In this document: positions 17,467 to 27,077 of the stretch, in pieces
How the letters are laid out: every line of letters begins with the position of its first letter
How positions within the stretch are numbered: position 1 is the first letter of the stretch
NCBI RefSeq assembly: GCF_037126175.1
Contig: NZ_CP146986.1
Coordinates: 5,952,501-6,016,500, forward strand
Origin: Pseudomonas sp. RSB 5.4
GTDB taxonomy: Bacteria > Pseudomonadota > Gammaproteobacteria > Pseudomonadales > Pseudomonadaceae
Length of the DNA: 64,000 nucleotides
Reading direction: 5' to 3'
The notes under the pieces: model-generated
Database searches by the model: none
Told to the model about the DNA's origin: nothing
Seen by the model: only the letters and a program-made list of their open reading frames with translations
Translations under genes and position numbers: made by a program

Positions 17467-18107
17467 ATTTCGTCATCACCGATGACAAAAATCCTGCAGG
17501 CGTCATCCTTCTCCACCGCAAAGCCGCCGGTAAACGCGCCAAACGCCGGCAGCAGACTCAAGCGTTCGCCCAGCCGGAAACATGCCAACCGTAAACGCTG
17601 CCGCCCCTTGCCATTGAGCCGATAGACCGGATGCACGTGCCCGGCCAGCACATGGCGTTCGGGATGCGGGTCGGGTTCGTGCTGCAAGGCAAACGGCCCG
17701 AGCAGCAGCGGCTCCGGCACTACCCTGATGTTCAACGATTGGGGCGGATCGCCGGCGCGTTTGTCGTGATTGCCACGAATCAGCGTCATCGGCAGATCCA
17801 CGTGACGTGCACGCCATTCGGCCAAGGCATTCAGGGTGCCCGCTGCATGCGAACCGGGGCCGTGCAGAAAGTCACCGAGGAAAATCAGCTGCCGGCAGGG
17901 CAGTCTCGCCAGCAAGCGGTCGAGCACTTCGATGTTGGCCGCCGTGGTGCCCTGCGGCACTGGCTGGCCGAGGCTGCGGTAGGCCGCAGCCTTGCCGAAA
18001 TGCACATCGGCGATCAGCAGCGCTTGCTGCGCCGGCCAGTACAGGGCCTTTTCCGGCAGCAACCAGAGTTCTTCACCGGCCAGGCGCACGGGATAAGCTG
18101 CGCTCAT
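17451..18107 (-). CDS. pdeM: Ligase-associated DNA repair phosphoesterase PdeM
   Basis: The 218-residue calcineurin-like phosphoesterase shows the metal-site blocks DVHFGK (about 34-39), GDFLHG (about 79-84), GNHDKR (about 113-118) and GHVHP (about 157-161). PdeM is a manganese-dependent nuclease encoded together with an Lhr-type helicase, an ATP-dependent ligase and an MBL exonuclease. Its ATG overlaps the helicase stop by 4 bases. The ligase and exonuclease partners lie about 5 kb away at 25389-28108. Confidence 0.93.
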   Translation of the reverse strand: MSAAYPVRLAGEELWLLPEKALYWPAQQALLIADVHFGKAAAYRSLGQPVPQGTTAANIEVLDRLLARLPCRQLIFLGDFLHGPGSHAAGTLNALAEWRARHVDLPMTLIRGNHDKRAGDPPQSLNIRVVPEPLLLGPFALQHEPDPHPERHVLAGHVHPVYRLNGKGRQRLRLACFRLGERLSLLPAFGAFTGGFAVEKDDACRIFVIGDDEIWPVS

Positions 18108-20593
18108 GAGGTTTTACCCTTGTCCGCGGATTTTTCCAGATCGCCGACCATGCGCCGGATACGGTCGGCGAGTTTTTCCGAACTCATGCTTTCGCGCATG
18201 CGCTCGACCAGTAATGGAAAGCCCAGCGGTGTAGGACGTTTAATCAGGTGCATGTCCAGTTTCATCCGGTTGATCCGCTCCAGTGTCTGTTCCAGACGAC
18301 GAATATCCAGTTCTTCGCGTAGGACTTCTTCCCCGGCCTGAGCCAGCAGCAGGTTGTCGGCGTCGTATTGCTTGAACACTTCAAAGAACAACCCGCTGGA
18401 GGCCTGCACCTGACGGGTGCTTTTCGGCGCGCCGGGATAACCGGCGAACACCAGCCCGGCGATCCGCGCGATTTCACGGAAGCGCCGCAACGCCAGCTCC
18501 CCGGCATTGAGGCTGGCCAGCACGTCGCGCAACAGATGATCGGGGCTGAGCAGCGCCGCATCGAGTTGCCCGGACCAATCAACCGGCGTGGCGCTGAGCA
18601 ATTCCAGCCCGTAATCATTCACTGCAATCGAAAACGTCAGCGGCTGGCGCTGACTCACGCGCCACGCCAACAGACTGGCGAGCCCCAGATGCACCTGACG
18701 CCCGGCAAACGGGTAGAGGAAAAGGTGCCAGCCCTCGCGGGATTTCAGCACTTCGGCCAACAGACTGTCGGAGGTAGGCAGGCCCGACCAGCGCGCCTGG
18801 GTTTGCAGCAATGGTTGCAGCGCCTGCATTTCCGGGCCGGCGAACTCACCGCGTGCTGCCGCCGTGAAGCGGCTGACCACGGCGGCGGCCAGTTCGTTGG
18901 AAAGCGGCATTCGTCCACCATTCCAGCGCGGCACGGCGGCTTTTTTCGCGGTGCTGCGTTTGACGTACGCGGTCATGTTTTCCACGCGTACCAATTCCAG
19001 CAAACGCCCGGCGAACAGAAAGCCGTCACCCGGTTTCAGGCGCGCGATAAAGCCTTCCTCGACACTGCCCAACTGCTTGCCGCCACCGCCCTTGCTCCAG
19101 AATTTCAGATGGATGCTCGCGTCGCTGACGATGGTGCCGATGCTCATGCGATGACGGCGCGCCAACCGCGCATCGGGTACACGCCAGACGCCGTGTTCGT
19201 CCGGCTCGACCCGGCGGTAATCCGGATAGGCTGTCAGAGAAAGCCCGCCGTGCCGTACGAAAGCCAGCGCCCAGGCCCAATCCGCCAGCGTCAGGTCACG
19301 ATAGGCCCAGGCACCACGCACTTCTTCGTACAATTCTTCGGGAATAAAACCACCGCCGAGGGCCATGCTGACCAAATGCTGCACCAGCACATCCAGCGGT
19401 TTGTGCGGCGACAGACGCGGTTCGATGTGTCGTTGCTCCACCGCGTCGCCTGCGGCGGCAGCTTCGATCAGTTCCAGGCTGTGGGTCGGCACCAGCGTCA
19501 CTCGCGAGGTGCGCCCCGGCGCGTGACCGGAGCGCCCGGCGCGTTGCATCAGCCGCGCCACGCCTTTGGCCGAGCCGATTTGCAGGACCCGTTCCACCGG
19601 TAAAAAGTCCACGCCCAGATCCAGGCTCGAGGTGCAGACCACGGCTTTCAACTTTCCGTCCTTCAACGCTTGCTCGACCCAGTCGCGGGTCTCGCGGGAC
19701 AGTGAGCTGTGGTGCAACGCGATCAACCCGGCCCAGTCCGGCCGCGCTTCGAGCAGTGCCTGATACCAGATCTCCGACTGCGCGCGGGTGTTGGTGAACA
19801 CCAGGCTGCTGGCGCAGGCGTCGAGTTCGGCAACAACCTGCGGCAGCATCTTCAGGCCGATGTGCCCGGCCCAGGGAAAACGCTCGATGGCGGGTGGGAT
19901 CAAGGTGTCGACCGTGAGTGATTTTTCGCTCTGGCCTTGCACGCTGATGCCACCGCCCTGTGGGATCAGCACCTGTTCGGCGTGGGCTTGATTACCGAGG
20001 GTGGCGGACACGCCCCAGACGATCAGCTCGGGTTGCCAATGGCGCAGGCGGGCGAGGGCCAGTTGCAGCTGTACGCCGCGTTTGTTGCCGAGCAGCTCGT
20101 GCCATTCATCGACGACGATCATCCGCAGGCTCGACAAGACAGTTTTGGCGTCGGCACGGGCGAGCAGCAGGGTCAGGCTTTCCGGGGTGGTGATCAGCGT
20201 GGTCGGCAGGCGCCGGCCCTGACGTGCGCGTTCGGCGCTGCTGGTGTCGCCGGTGCGCAGGCCGATGCTCCACGGGATCTGCAGATCGCTGACCGGCGCT
20301 TGCAACGCGCGGGCGGTGTCGGCAGCGAGGGCGCGCATCGGCGTGATCCACAGCACGGTCAGTGGTTCGCTCTGGGGTTTGCGTTTGCTGGTGGTGGCTG
20401 CGGGCGCGGCCAAACGGGCGAAGCGGTTGAGCGCAGCGAACCACACCGCATAGGTTTTACCGGCGCCGGTACTGGCGTGGAGCAGGCCTGACTGACCTTT
20501 TTTAACGGCGGCCCAGACGTTTTTCTGAAAGGCGAACGGCTTCCAGCCGCGTGCGCTGAACCAGAGTTTTGCGAAGTCGGTGGAGGTCGGCAT
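18104..20593 (-). CDS. Ligase-associated DEXH-box helicase (Lhr-core type)
   Basis: The 829-residue superfamily 2 helicase has Walker A STGAGKT (about 41-47), the DEWH box in VDEWHEL, motif III SATLG and motif [13 protein letters not shown]. After the two RecA domains come the winged-helix and unique C-terminal domains that define Lhr-core enzymes. These are 3-prime to 5-prime DNA translocases. It starts the helicase-pdeM pair and is separated from the following ABC operon by a REP pair. Confidence 0.93.
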   Translation of the reverse strand: MPTSTDFAKLWFSARGWKPFAFQKNVWAAVKKGQSGLLHASTGAGKTYAVWFAALNRFARLAAPAATTSKRKPQSEPLTVLWITPMRALAADTARALQAPVSDLQIPWSIGLRTGDTSSAERARQGRRLPTTLITTPESLTLLLARADAKTVLSSLRMIVVDEWHELLGNKRGVQLQLALARLRHWQPELIVWGVSATLGNQAHAEQVLIPQGGGISVQGQSEKSLTVDTLIPPAIERFPWAGHIGLKMLPQVVAELDACASSLVFTNTRAQSEIWYQALLEARPDWAGLIALHHSSLSRETRDWVEQALKDGKLKAVVCTSSLDLGVDFLPVERVLQIGSAKGVARLMQRAGRSGHAPGRTSRVTLVPTHSLELIEAAAAGDAVEQRHIEPRLSPHKPLDVLVQHLVSMALGGGFIPEELYEEVRGAWAYRDLTLADWAWALAFVRHGGLSLTAYPDYRRVEPDEHGVWRVPDARLARRHRMSIGTIVSDASIHLKFWSKGGGGKQLGSVEEGFIARLKPGDGFLFAGRLLELVRVENMTAYVKRSTAKKAAVPRWNGGRMPLSNELAAAVVSRFTAAARGEFAGPEMQALQPLLQTQARWSGLPTSDSLLAEVLKSREGWHLFLYPFAGRQVHLGLASLLAWRVSQRQPLTFSIAVNDYGLELLSATPVDWSGQLDAALLSPDHLLRDVLASLNAGELALRRFREIARIAGLVFAGYPGAPKSTRQVQASSGLFFEVFKQYDADNLLLAQAGEEVLREELDIRRLEQTLERINRMKLDMHLIKRPTPLGFPLLVERMRESMSSEKLADRIRRMVGDLEKSADKGKTS

Positions 20594-20676
20594 ACCGGCG
20601 GCTTGCGCTCTGAAGGTGTTCCTTCAGTGACCGCGCCGTTGAGGGACAAGTTTAATTTTGTGCGAGCACATACCTC

Positions 20677-20765
20677 TGTGGGAGCGGGCTTGCTCGCGAA
20701 AGCGGTGTGCCAGTTAGAACAGTTTTGACTGACACACCGCTTTCGCGAGCAAGCCCGCTCCCACA
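20677..20765. repeat. REP pair
   Basis: TGTGGGAGCGGGCTTGCTCG and its complement enclose about 40 bases in which GGTGTGCCAGT...GACACACC extends the stem. It lies between the transporter ATPase gene and the helicase gene, at the boundary of the inserted transporter operon. Confidence 0.93.
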
Positions 20766-20783
20766 GGGGAACTGTGGATGGGG

Positions 20784-21548
20784 TTACTTGAGGTTACCGC
20801 TGAGGAACTGCTTCAGCCGTTCACTCTTCGGATTGCCCAACACGTCTTCCGGCGCACCTTCTTCTTCCACCAGCCCTTGATGCAGAAACAGCACCTGACT
20901 CGATACCTTGCGTGCAAAGCTCATTTCGTGGGTGACCATGATCATCGTCCGGCCTTCTTCAGCCAGACCCTGAATCACTCGCAGCACCTCACCCACCAGC
21001 TCCGGGTCGAGCGCCGAGGTCGGTTCGTCGAACAGCATGACTTCCGGTTCCATCGCCAGCGCACGGGCAATCGCCACCCGCTGTTGCTGGCCGCCGGAGA
21101 GAAACGCCGGGTACTGATCGGCAACCCGTGCGGGCAGGCCGACCTTGTCCAGGTAACGGCGGGCGCGGTCTTCGGCTTCCTGCTTGCTGCAACCCAGCAC
21201 CCGGCGCGGGGCCATGGTGATGTTTTCCAGCACGGTCATGTGGCTCCACAGGTTGAAATGCTGGAACACCATCGCCAGGCGCGTGCGCAGGCGTTGCAGT
21301 TCATTCGGGTCGGCGACGTGCATGCCGTGGCGGTCGGTGACCATGCGGATCGCCTGGCCATCGAGGCTCATGGCGCCATCGTTGGGTTGTTCGAGGAAGT
21401 TGATGCAGCGCAAAAAGGTGCTTTTGCCCGAGCCGCTGGCGCCGATCAGGCTGATCACGTCGCCGGTTTTGGCCTTGAGCGAAACGCCTTTGAGTACCTG
21501 ATGGTCGCCATAGCTTTTGTGCAGACCTTCAACAGTCAATTTGTACAT
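20784..21548 (-). CDS. Polar amino-acid ABC transporter ATPase (HisP/AotP type)
   Basis: The 254-residue ATPase has Walker [10 protein letters not shown] (about 36-44), signature LSGGQQQR, Walker [15 protein letters not shown] and the switch histidine in MVTHEM. The family's extra loop ([16 protein letters not shown]) points to HisP/AotP for basic amino acids. It is the last gene of a five-gene operon and energises the two permeases encoded upstream. Substrate is probably histidine, arginine or a related amino acid. Confidence 0.93.
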   Translation of the reverse strand: MYKLTVEGLHKSYGDHQVLKGVSLKAKTGDVISLIGASGSGKSTFLRCINFLEQPNDGAMSLDGQAIRMVTDRHGMHVADPNELQRLRTRLAMVFQHFNLWSHMTVLENITMAPRRVLGCSKQEAEDRARRYLDKVGLPARVADQYPAFLSGGQQQRVAIARALAMEPEVMLFDEPTSALDPELVGEVLRVIQGLAEEGRTMIMVTHEMSFARKVSSQVLFLHQGLVEEEGAPEDVLGNPKSERLKQFLSGNLK

Positions 21549-21561
21549 GGGACAGACATCC

Positions 21562-22680
21562 TCAAGGCGAAAGTAGGTAGCCGCTGCGATAGGCTTCGGC
21601 GCCCGCCACGTGGGCGATGACCATTCCGGCAGTGGCCATGCGCCGCAGCGAGCGGGCGTACATCACGCCGGCAGCGGTACAGCAAATAGAGGTCACCCGA
21701 TCAGTGATCGGGTCGATGATTTCGGCAATCTGTTGCCCGGCGTCGAGGTATTGCCCGGCCTGTGCGGCGTACACCAGCAGGCCGCCAACGGGCGTCACCA
21801 CCGGTTCGACACCCGCCAGTGGCGTGGCGGCGAAGGGCAGCGGCGGCAGCGCTGCCGGTTCGCCGACAATCGCGCCGAATTGCACCAGGTAGTCGAGCAA
21901 TGCCTGGCAGTCGCGGCTGGCCATCGGGTGATTGACGTCACCCTGGCCGCGCAATTCGACGGTCACCGAAAAGCTGCCCAGCGGAATTGCAAAGTGCTCG
22001 CCAAAGCGTTCCTGCAGTTGCCACCACAGCAGGGTGAAGCATTCGTCGAACGACTGGCCGCCGGAATCGGTGGCCAGCAGACTGGCCTGGGCTTCGATGT
22101 AACGCGCCAGCGGCTCGACCTGCGGCCACGCCTCGGGCGTGGTGTAGAGGTGAACCACCGATTCGAAATCGCAGTGCAGGTCCAGCACCATGTCGGCATC
22201 GCAGGCCAGCCGTTGCAGGGTCAGGCGCTGGGACTGCAGTTGCGTGGCGGCGGTCTGGCGGGCAAGGGCGTTGCGCAGACTGGTGCGGATCAACTCAAGG
22301 TTGCGCTGCGGGTCGTCGCCCAGCTTGCCCTCGATGTCGTTGCCGATTTCTTCGCTGAGGTCGACGAACCAGCGATTGAAGTTCTGCCCGCTCTCCAGTT
22401 CGTAGCGGCCCAGCGGCACGTCCATCAGCACTTGTTCAAGGCCGACCGGGTTCGCTACCGGCACCAGCACGATCTGGCTGCGCAGGCGCCCGGCGGCTTC
22501 CAACTCCGCCAAGCGCTGCTTGAGATGCCAGGCGACGAGCATGCCGGGCATTTCATCGGCATGCAGCGAGGACTGGATGTAGATCTTGCCTTGGGCCTGC
22601 TCCGGGCCGAAGTGGAAGCTGTGGATCTGTCGTGCGGTCCCCGGCACCGGGGCCAACAGGTCATGGATCTGGTGTCGCAT
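21562..22680 (-). CDS. AotO-like succinylglutamate desuccinylase/aspartoacylase family protein
   Basis: The 372-residue M14-like zinc enzyme has [11 protein letters not shown] (H and E ligands, about 36-46) and [10 protein letters not shown] (third ligand). The ATG at 22680 lies 11 bases after the permease stop. A longer reading frame covering the permease region upstream is not coding in that frame. It sits between permease M and the ATPase, exactly where aotO sits in the P. aeruginosa aotJQMOP operon. It may trim an acylated amino acid taken up by the transporter; substrate unknown. Confidence 0.85.
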   Translation of the reverse strand: MRHQIHDLLAPVPGTARQIHSFHFGPEQAQGKIYIQSSLHADEMPGMLVAWHLKQRLAELEAAGRLRSQIVLVPVANPVGLEQVLMDVPLGRYELESGQNFNRWFVDLSEEIGNDIEGKLGDDPQRNLELIRTSLRNALARQTAATQLQSQRLTLQRLACDADMVLDLHCDFESVVHLYTTPEAWPQVEPLARYIEAQASLLATDSGGQSFDECFTLLWWQLQERFGEHFAIPLGSFSVTVELRGQGDVNHPMASRDCQALLDYLVQFGAIVGEPAALPPLPFAATPLAGVEPVVTPVGGLLVYAAQAGQYLDAGQQIAEIIDPITDRVTSICCTAAGVMYARSLRRMATAGMVIAHVAGAEAYRSGYLLSP

Positions 22681-22691
22681 TACAGGTTTTC

Positions 22692-23402
22692 CTAGTGGGT
22701 CGGCCCGAGGAACGCCAGCCATCGGCGTTCGGCGAGGCGGAACAGGCCGACCAGCGCAAAGGTAATGGTCAGGTAGATCAGCGCGGCGATGCCGAACGAC
22801 TGGAAGGTCAGGTAGGTCGCCGAGTTGGCGTCCCGCGCAACTTTCAAGATGTCGGGGATAGTCGCGGTGAAGGCCACGGTGGTCGAGTGCAGCATCAGGA
22901 TCACTTCGTTGCTGTAATACGGCAACGAGCGACGCAGCGCCGACGGCATGATCACGTAGGCGTACAGCTTCCAGCCGGTCAGTCCGTAGGCCTTGGCCGC
23001 TTCGACTTCGCCATGGTTCATGCTGCGGATCGCTCCGGCGAAAATCTCCGTGGTGTAGGCGCAGGTGTTCAGGGCGAACGCGAGGATCGTGCAGTTCATC
23101 GCATCGCGAAAGAAACTGTCGAGCAACGGCTGCGCGCGCACGGCGGCCAGGCTGTAGATCCCGGTGTAGCAGATCAGCAACTGGATGTAGAGCGGCGTGC
23201 CCCGGAACAGGTAGGTGTAGAACTGCACCGGCCAGCGCACATAGAAGTGCGAGGACACCCGGGCAATCGACAACGGGATCGACACCAGAAAGCCAATGAA
23301 GATCGAGGCGCTGAGCAGCCACATCGTCATCGCCAGCCCGGTGATGTTGTTGCCGTCGGTATAAAGGAAGGGTTTCCAGTATTCCTGCAGGAGTTCGATC
23401 AT
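22692..23402 (-). CDS. Amino-acid ABC transporter permease (HisM/AotM type)
   Basis: The 236-residue inner-membrane protein has about five membrane helices and the ATPase-contact loop with EAAKAYGLTGWKLYAYVIMPSALRRSLP. It pairs with the permease encoded just upstream, whose stop overlaps its start by 4 bases. Together they form the pore for a polar or basic amino acid. Confidence 0.92.
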   Translation of the reverse strand: MIELLQEYWKPFLYTDGNNITGLAMTMWLLSASIFIGFLVSIPLSIARVSSHFYVRWPVQFYTYLFRGTPLYIQLLICYTGIYSLAAVRAQPLLDSFFRDAMNCTILAFALNTCAYTTEIFAGAIRSMNHGEVEAAKAYGLTGWKLYAYVIMPSALRRSLPYYSNEVILMLHSTTVAFTATIPDILKVARDANSATYLTFQSFGIAALIYLTITFALVGLFRLAERRWLAFLGPTH

Positions 23403-24127
23403 CGTACGGCCTCCCGGGCACCGGCGGCGTAACGGCGCTCGAGCCAGCGCAGGATGACGTTCGAAGCACTGGTGATCAGCAGATAGATCAAGGCGGCGAG
23501 TACCAGGAAGTAGAACAGTTGATAGGTGCTTTTACCGGCGTCCTGCGCGGCTTTGACCAGATCCGCCAGACCGATGATCGACACCAGCGCGGTGGCCTTG
23601 AGCATCACCATCCAGTTGTTGCCGATGCCCGGCAGGGCGAAGCGCATCATTTGCGGGAACACCACGAAGCGAAAACGCTGGCCACGCTTGAGGCCGTAGG
23701 CGGTGGCCGCTTCGACCTGACCGCGTGGTACGGCGAGGATCGCCCCACGGAAGGTTTCGGTGAAATACGCGCCATAGATGAAGCCCAGGGTGATCACCCC
23801 GGCGGTGAAAGAGTCGATTTCGATGTAGTCCCACTCCATGACGTCGGTCAGGGCCGTCAACCAGGTTTGCAGGCTGTAGAAGATCAACAGCATCAGCACC
23901 AGATCCGGCACCCCGCGAATCAGCGTGGTGTAGAGCTGGGCAGGCAGGCGCAGCAGTTTCGATTTCGACAGTTTGGCACTGGCGCCCAAGAGGCCGAGCA
24001 ACACGGCCACCAGCAGCGACAACGCCGACAATTTGATGGTCATCCAGGTGCCTTCCAACAGCAACGGGCCGAAACCCTTGAGGCTGAAGGCGGAGAGCCC
24101 CAGATTTTGTAAGAGGTTTTCGAACAT
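23399..24127 (-). CDS. Amino-acid ABC transporter permease (HisQ/AotQ type)
   Basis: The 242-residue protein has about five membrane helices and the contact loop VEAATAYGLKRGQRFRFVVFPQMMRFALPG. The N-terminal periplasmic stretch and TTLIRGVPDLVLMLLIFY are typical of HisQ proteins. It is first of the permease pair and is separated from the binding-protein gene by a hairpin. Confidence 0.92.
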   Translation of the reverse strand: MFENLLQNLGLSAFSLKGFGPLLLEGTWMTIKLSALSLLVAVLLGLLGASAKLSKSKLLRLPAQLYTTLIRGVPDLVLMLLIFYSLQTWLTALTDVMEWDYIEIDSFTAGVITLGFIYGAYFTETFRGAILAVPRGQVEAATAYGLKRGQRFRFVVFPQMMRFALPGIGNNWMVMLKATALVSIIGLADLVKAAQDAGKSTYQLFYFLVLAALIYLLITSASNVILRWLERRYAAGAREAVR

Positions 24128-24154
24128 AAATCAGCAACCTGAGCGGATGGAAAA

Positions 24155-24178
24155 GGCGCCCATCGAGTGATGGGCGCC
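24155..24178 (-). promoter_or_regulatory. Intercistronic hairpin after binding-protein gene
   Basis: A perfect 10-bp stem GGCGCCCATC / GATGGGCGCC with a 4-base loop sits between the binding-protein stop and the first permease. Such hairpins usually shield the upstream mRNA or cause partial termination. That would give more binding protein than permease. Confidence 0.7.
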
Positions 24179-24184
24179 AGGGCA

Positions 24185-24967
24185 TTATTTACCGCTGTAC
24201 AGATTCAGATCGCCAAAGTGTTTCTTTTGAATCTCGGCGTATTTGCCGTCATCGTGTAACGCTTTGATACCTTTATCTAAAAGCGCCTTCAGCTCTTTGT
24301 TACCTTTCTTAATACCGACAGCGGTTTTGGCTGGCAGCAATTCGCTGTCGACCGGCTTGCTGACTTCATAGTTGGCGCCATCCGGCGACTTCAAAAAGCC
24401 CAGTTCGGCTTGCAGCATGTCCTGGATCGAGGCGTCGAGACGGCCGTTTTTCAGGTCGGCGTAGACCTGATCCTGGTTGGCGTAAGCCTGGATTTTCACC
24501 CCGGCCTTCTCCAGCACAGCCTTGGCGTAGGCTTCCTGGATGGTGCCTTGCTCGTAACCGACCGACTTGCCCTTGAGGGAAGCGACGTCATCGCTCAGGC
24601 CGGAACCCTTCTTGAACACGTAGGAAGTTGGGCCGGAAAACAGCTCGTTGGAGAAATCGATCGCCTTTTCACGGGCCGGGGTCACGGTCATCGACGAGAT
24701 CACACCGTCGAATTTGTTGGCGTTGAGGCCCGGAATCATGCCGTCGAAGTCGCTTTCAACCCATTTGCACTTGACCTTCAGCTCGGCGCAGATCGCGTTA
24801 CCCAGGTCGATGTCGAAGCCCACCAGGCTGCCGTCGGCCGCTTTCGACTCGAACGGTGCGTAGGAAGGATCAACGCCAAAACGCAGCTCTTTGTATTCCT
24901 TGGCCAGCGCGGAGCCGGCAGCCATGCACAACGCCAGTGCAGAAAGGGTCAGCAATGCTTTTTTCAT
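24185..24967 (-). CDS. Periplasmic amino-acid-binding protein (HisJ/AotJ type)
   Basis: The 260-residue protein has a Sec signal peptide (about 1-22, ALAKEY). The mature part shows the family pattern: LRFGVDPSYAPFE, GFDIDLGNAICAEL with KCKWVESDFDGMIPGL, and MTVTPAREKAIDFS. It captures a basic amino acid, most likely histidine, arginine or lysine, for the permeases encoded downstream. It is the first gene of the operon, so the operon promoter should lie in the 420-base gap upstream. Confidence 0.92.
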   Translation of the reverse strand: MKKALLTLSALALCMAAGSALAKEYKELRFGVDPSYAPFESKAADGSLVGFDIDLGNAICAELKVKCKWVESDFDGMIPGLNANKFDGVISSMTVTPAREKAIDFSNELFSGPTSYVFKKGSGLSDDVASLKGKSVGYEQGTIQEAYAKAVLEKAGVKIQAYANQDQVYADLKNGRLDASIQDMLQAELGFLKSPDGANYEVSKPVDSELLPAKTAVGIKKGNKELKALLDKGIKALHDDGKYAEIQKKHFGDLNLYSGK

Positions 24968-25388
24968 TATTCAATCCCTAAGAACCAATATGAGCGCTTG
25001 TGGCGCAGAATTATTGTTACTGCAACGCGTACGACCTATAGAAAGTAGCAATTTCCGAACCAGAGTCCCGAACAAGTGTTTTAAAAGGTTGGGGGAGGGA
25101 GGAGGGAGAAGGATTGGTGCACGGAAATGGGCGGCTGTTGAAGGCTGCACCAAGTTGGGTCGATGCACGCATTTTTCTGTGGTTGAGAGGACCAGGGGTG
25201 AGGTGACTTGTGGTGAGGGGATTTATCCCCGATGGGCTGCGAAGCGGCCCCCAGTGTTCTTTCAGCAAACCGCGCGTACGGATTTGCGGCTGCTGCGCAG
25301 CCGATCGGGGATAAATCCCCTCACCACAAAATTCCCTCACCACAGGGAATTCATTCAGGACGATTGGAGGTTTGTCCCGGAAACCGGG
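24968..25388. other. Intergenic region between transporter and ligase genes
   Basis: The part near 24968 should hold the transporter promoter. The part from 25209 to 25350 is a long palindromic repeat plus a small ATTCCCT/AGGGAAT hairpin that may end ligase transcription. No supported coding sequence is seen. Confidence 0.5.
25209..25329. repeat. Long palindromic repeat (GTGGTGAGGGGATTTATCCCC family)
   Basis: Perfect 26-bp arms beginning TTGTGGTGAGGGGATTTATC flank a centre with GGGCTGCGAAGCGGCCCC and GGCTGCTGCGCAGCC sub-hairpins. Related GTGGCGAGGGAGCTTGCTCCC elements are at 37450-37582 and 48746-48841. This is a second class of dispersed Pseudomonas palindrome, distinct from the GAGCGGGCTTGCTCGC REP. 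Confidence 0.88.
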
Positions 25389-27077
25389 TCAGGCCAGCAA
25401 ATCCTGCAGCGTCGCCAGGCTGTCGGCCTCATCCACCGTCTTGTCCTGCCGCCAGCGCAGCATTCGCGGAAAGCGCACGGCGATCCCGCTCTTGTGCCGT
25501 CGCGACAGGGCGATGCCTTCGAAACCCAGTTCGAACACCAGGCTTGGCTTGACGCTGCTGACCGGGCCGAATTTTTCCACGGTGGTCTTGCGCACGATGC
25601 TGTCGACCTGGCGCATTTCCTCGTCGGTCAGCCCCGAATAGGCCTTGGCGAACGGCACCAGCGCCCGTTGGCTGGATTCTGGCGGGCCGTCCCACACGGC
25701 GAAGGTGTAATCGCTGTACAGACTGGCGCGCCGGCCGTGTCCGCGCTGGGCGTAGATCAACACCGCATCGACGCTGAACGGATCGACCTTCCACTTCCAC
25801 CACACGCCCATGTCCTTGGTCCGGCCCACGCCATACAGGGCGTCGCGGGCCTTGAGCATCATGCCCTCGACCCCCAGTCGCCGCGAGGCTTCACGCTGAC
25901 GGGCGAGGTCGAACCAGTCGCTGCCGGTCAGAATCGGCGAGGGCAGTAACACCGGGTTGTTACCGTGGGCGATGACTTGTTCCAGTTGCGCCCGCCGTTC
26001 GGCCTGCGGACGGTTGCGCCAGTCCTCGCCCTGCCATTCCAGCAAGTCGTAGGCGAGCACCACCACCGGCACTTCTTCGAGGATTTTCTTGTCGAGGGTT
26101 TTGCGCCCGATGCGTTGCTGCAGCAGGGCGAACGGTTGCACCGCCGGCGGTGCGCTCGATTGCGGATCGAAGGCGTCTTCGGTGCTCGGATGAGTGCTTT
26201 TCCAGACCACGATTTCGCCGTCGATCACCGTGCCGTCGGGTAACGCGTGAACCAGTGTGTCGAACTCGGGAAAGCGCTCGGTCACCAGTTCTTCACCCCG
26301 CGACCAGACCCACAGCCGACCCTCGCGCTTGACCACCTGCGCGCGGATGCCATCCCACTTCCATTCCACCTGCCAGTGGCTCGCCGGCCCCAGCAGCCCT
26401 TCAAATTCCTCGACCGGTTGCGACAAGGCATGCGCGAGGAAGAACGGGTAGGGCTGGCCGCCACGCTGGGCGTGTTCGTCGGCGGACTCCGGCGCGATCA
26501 GTTTCAGGTAGCTGGCCGCGTTCGGCCGGTTCGACAGGTCGGTGTAACCCACCAGCCGCTGCGCCACGCGTTTGCTGTCGAGGCCGGCCATCGACGCCAG
26601 AGCGCGAGTGACCAGCAATTTCGATACGCCGACGCGGAAGCTGCCGGTGATCAGCTTGATGCACAACATCAGGCTCGGCCGATCCAGTTGCGCCCACAGC
26701 GCGGGCAGTTGGCGGGCGAGGTATTCCGGGGTTTCACCGCGCAGCGGCAGCAGCTTGTCTTCGATCCATTCGGCGAGGCCCGCCGCGGAGCTGTGCGAAT
26801 TTTCCGGCAGCACCAGGGAAATGGTTTCCGCCAGATCGCCGACGGACTGATAACTTTCCTCGAACAGCCACGGTTGCAGCCCCGAGACCTCTACCGCCAG
26901 TTCGCGCAGGATGCGCACCGGCACCAATTGCCGTGGGCGCCCGCCGGACAAAAAGTACACCGCCCACGCCGCGTCCTGCGGTGCAGCCTGGGCGAAGTAA
27001 CTTTGCATCGCCGCCAGTTTGGCGTTGCTGGACGTGGTGGCGTCGAGTTCGGCGTACAACTCGGCGAAGGCTTTCAT
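25389..27077 (-). CDS. ATP-dependent DNA ligase (repair-cassette type)
   Basis: The 562-residue ligase has the nucleotidyl-transfer motif EWKWDGIRAQ, whose lysine (about residue 235) takes AMP. Motif III (VIDGEIV), motif IV (EGMMLKA) and motif V (WWKWKVDPF) follow. An N-terminal DNA-binding domain and a C-terminal OB domain complete the normal length. It seals nicks in the Lhr-PdeM-ligase-exonuclease pathway and is not the essential NAD ligase. Its start overlaps the exonuclease stop by 4 bases. Confidence 0.95.
   Translation of the reverse strand: MKAFAELYAELDATTSSNAKLAAMQSYFAQAAPQDAAWAVYFLSGGRPRQLVPVRILRELAVEVSGLQPWLFEESYQSVGDLAETISLVLPENSHSSAAGLAEWIEDKLLPLRGETPEYLARQLPALWAQLDRPSLMLCIKLITGSFRVGVSKLLVTRALASMAGLDSKRVAQRLVGYTDLSNRPNAASYLKLIAPESADEHAQRGGQPYPFFLAHALSQPVEEFEGLLGPASHWQVEWKWDGIRAQVVKREGRLWVWSRGEELVTERFPEFDTLVHALPDGTVIDGEIVVWKSTHPSTEDAFDPQSSAPPAVQPFALLQQRIGRKTLDKKILEEVPVVVLAYDLLEWQGEDWRNRPQAERRAQLEQVIAHGNNPVLLPSPILTGSDWFDLARQREASRRLGVEGMMLKARDALYGVGRTKDMGVWWKWKVDPFSVDAVLIYAQRGHGRRASLYSDYTFAVWDGPPESSQRALVPFAKAYSGLTDEEMRQVDSIVRKTTVEKFGPVSSVKPSLVFELGFEGIALSRRHKSGIAVRFPRMLRWRQDKTVDEADSLATLQDLLA

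Noticed and set aside
18368..19603. 411-codon plus-strand frame opposite the helicase
   Set aside because: Shadow of the Lhr-like helicase gene, no Shine-Dalgarno and no domain.
21562..23469. 635-codon frame fusing permease region and AotO-like enzyme
   Set aside because: The first 263 codons are an off-frame reading of the HisM-like permease; the enzyme starts at the ATG at 22680 just after the permease stop.
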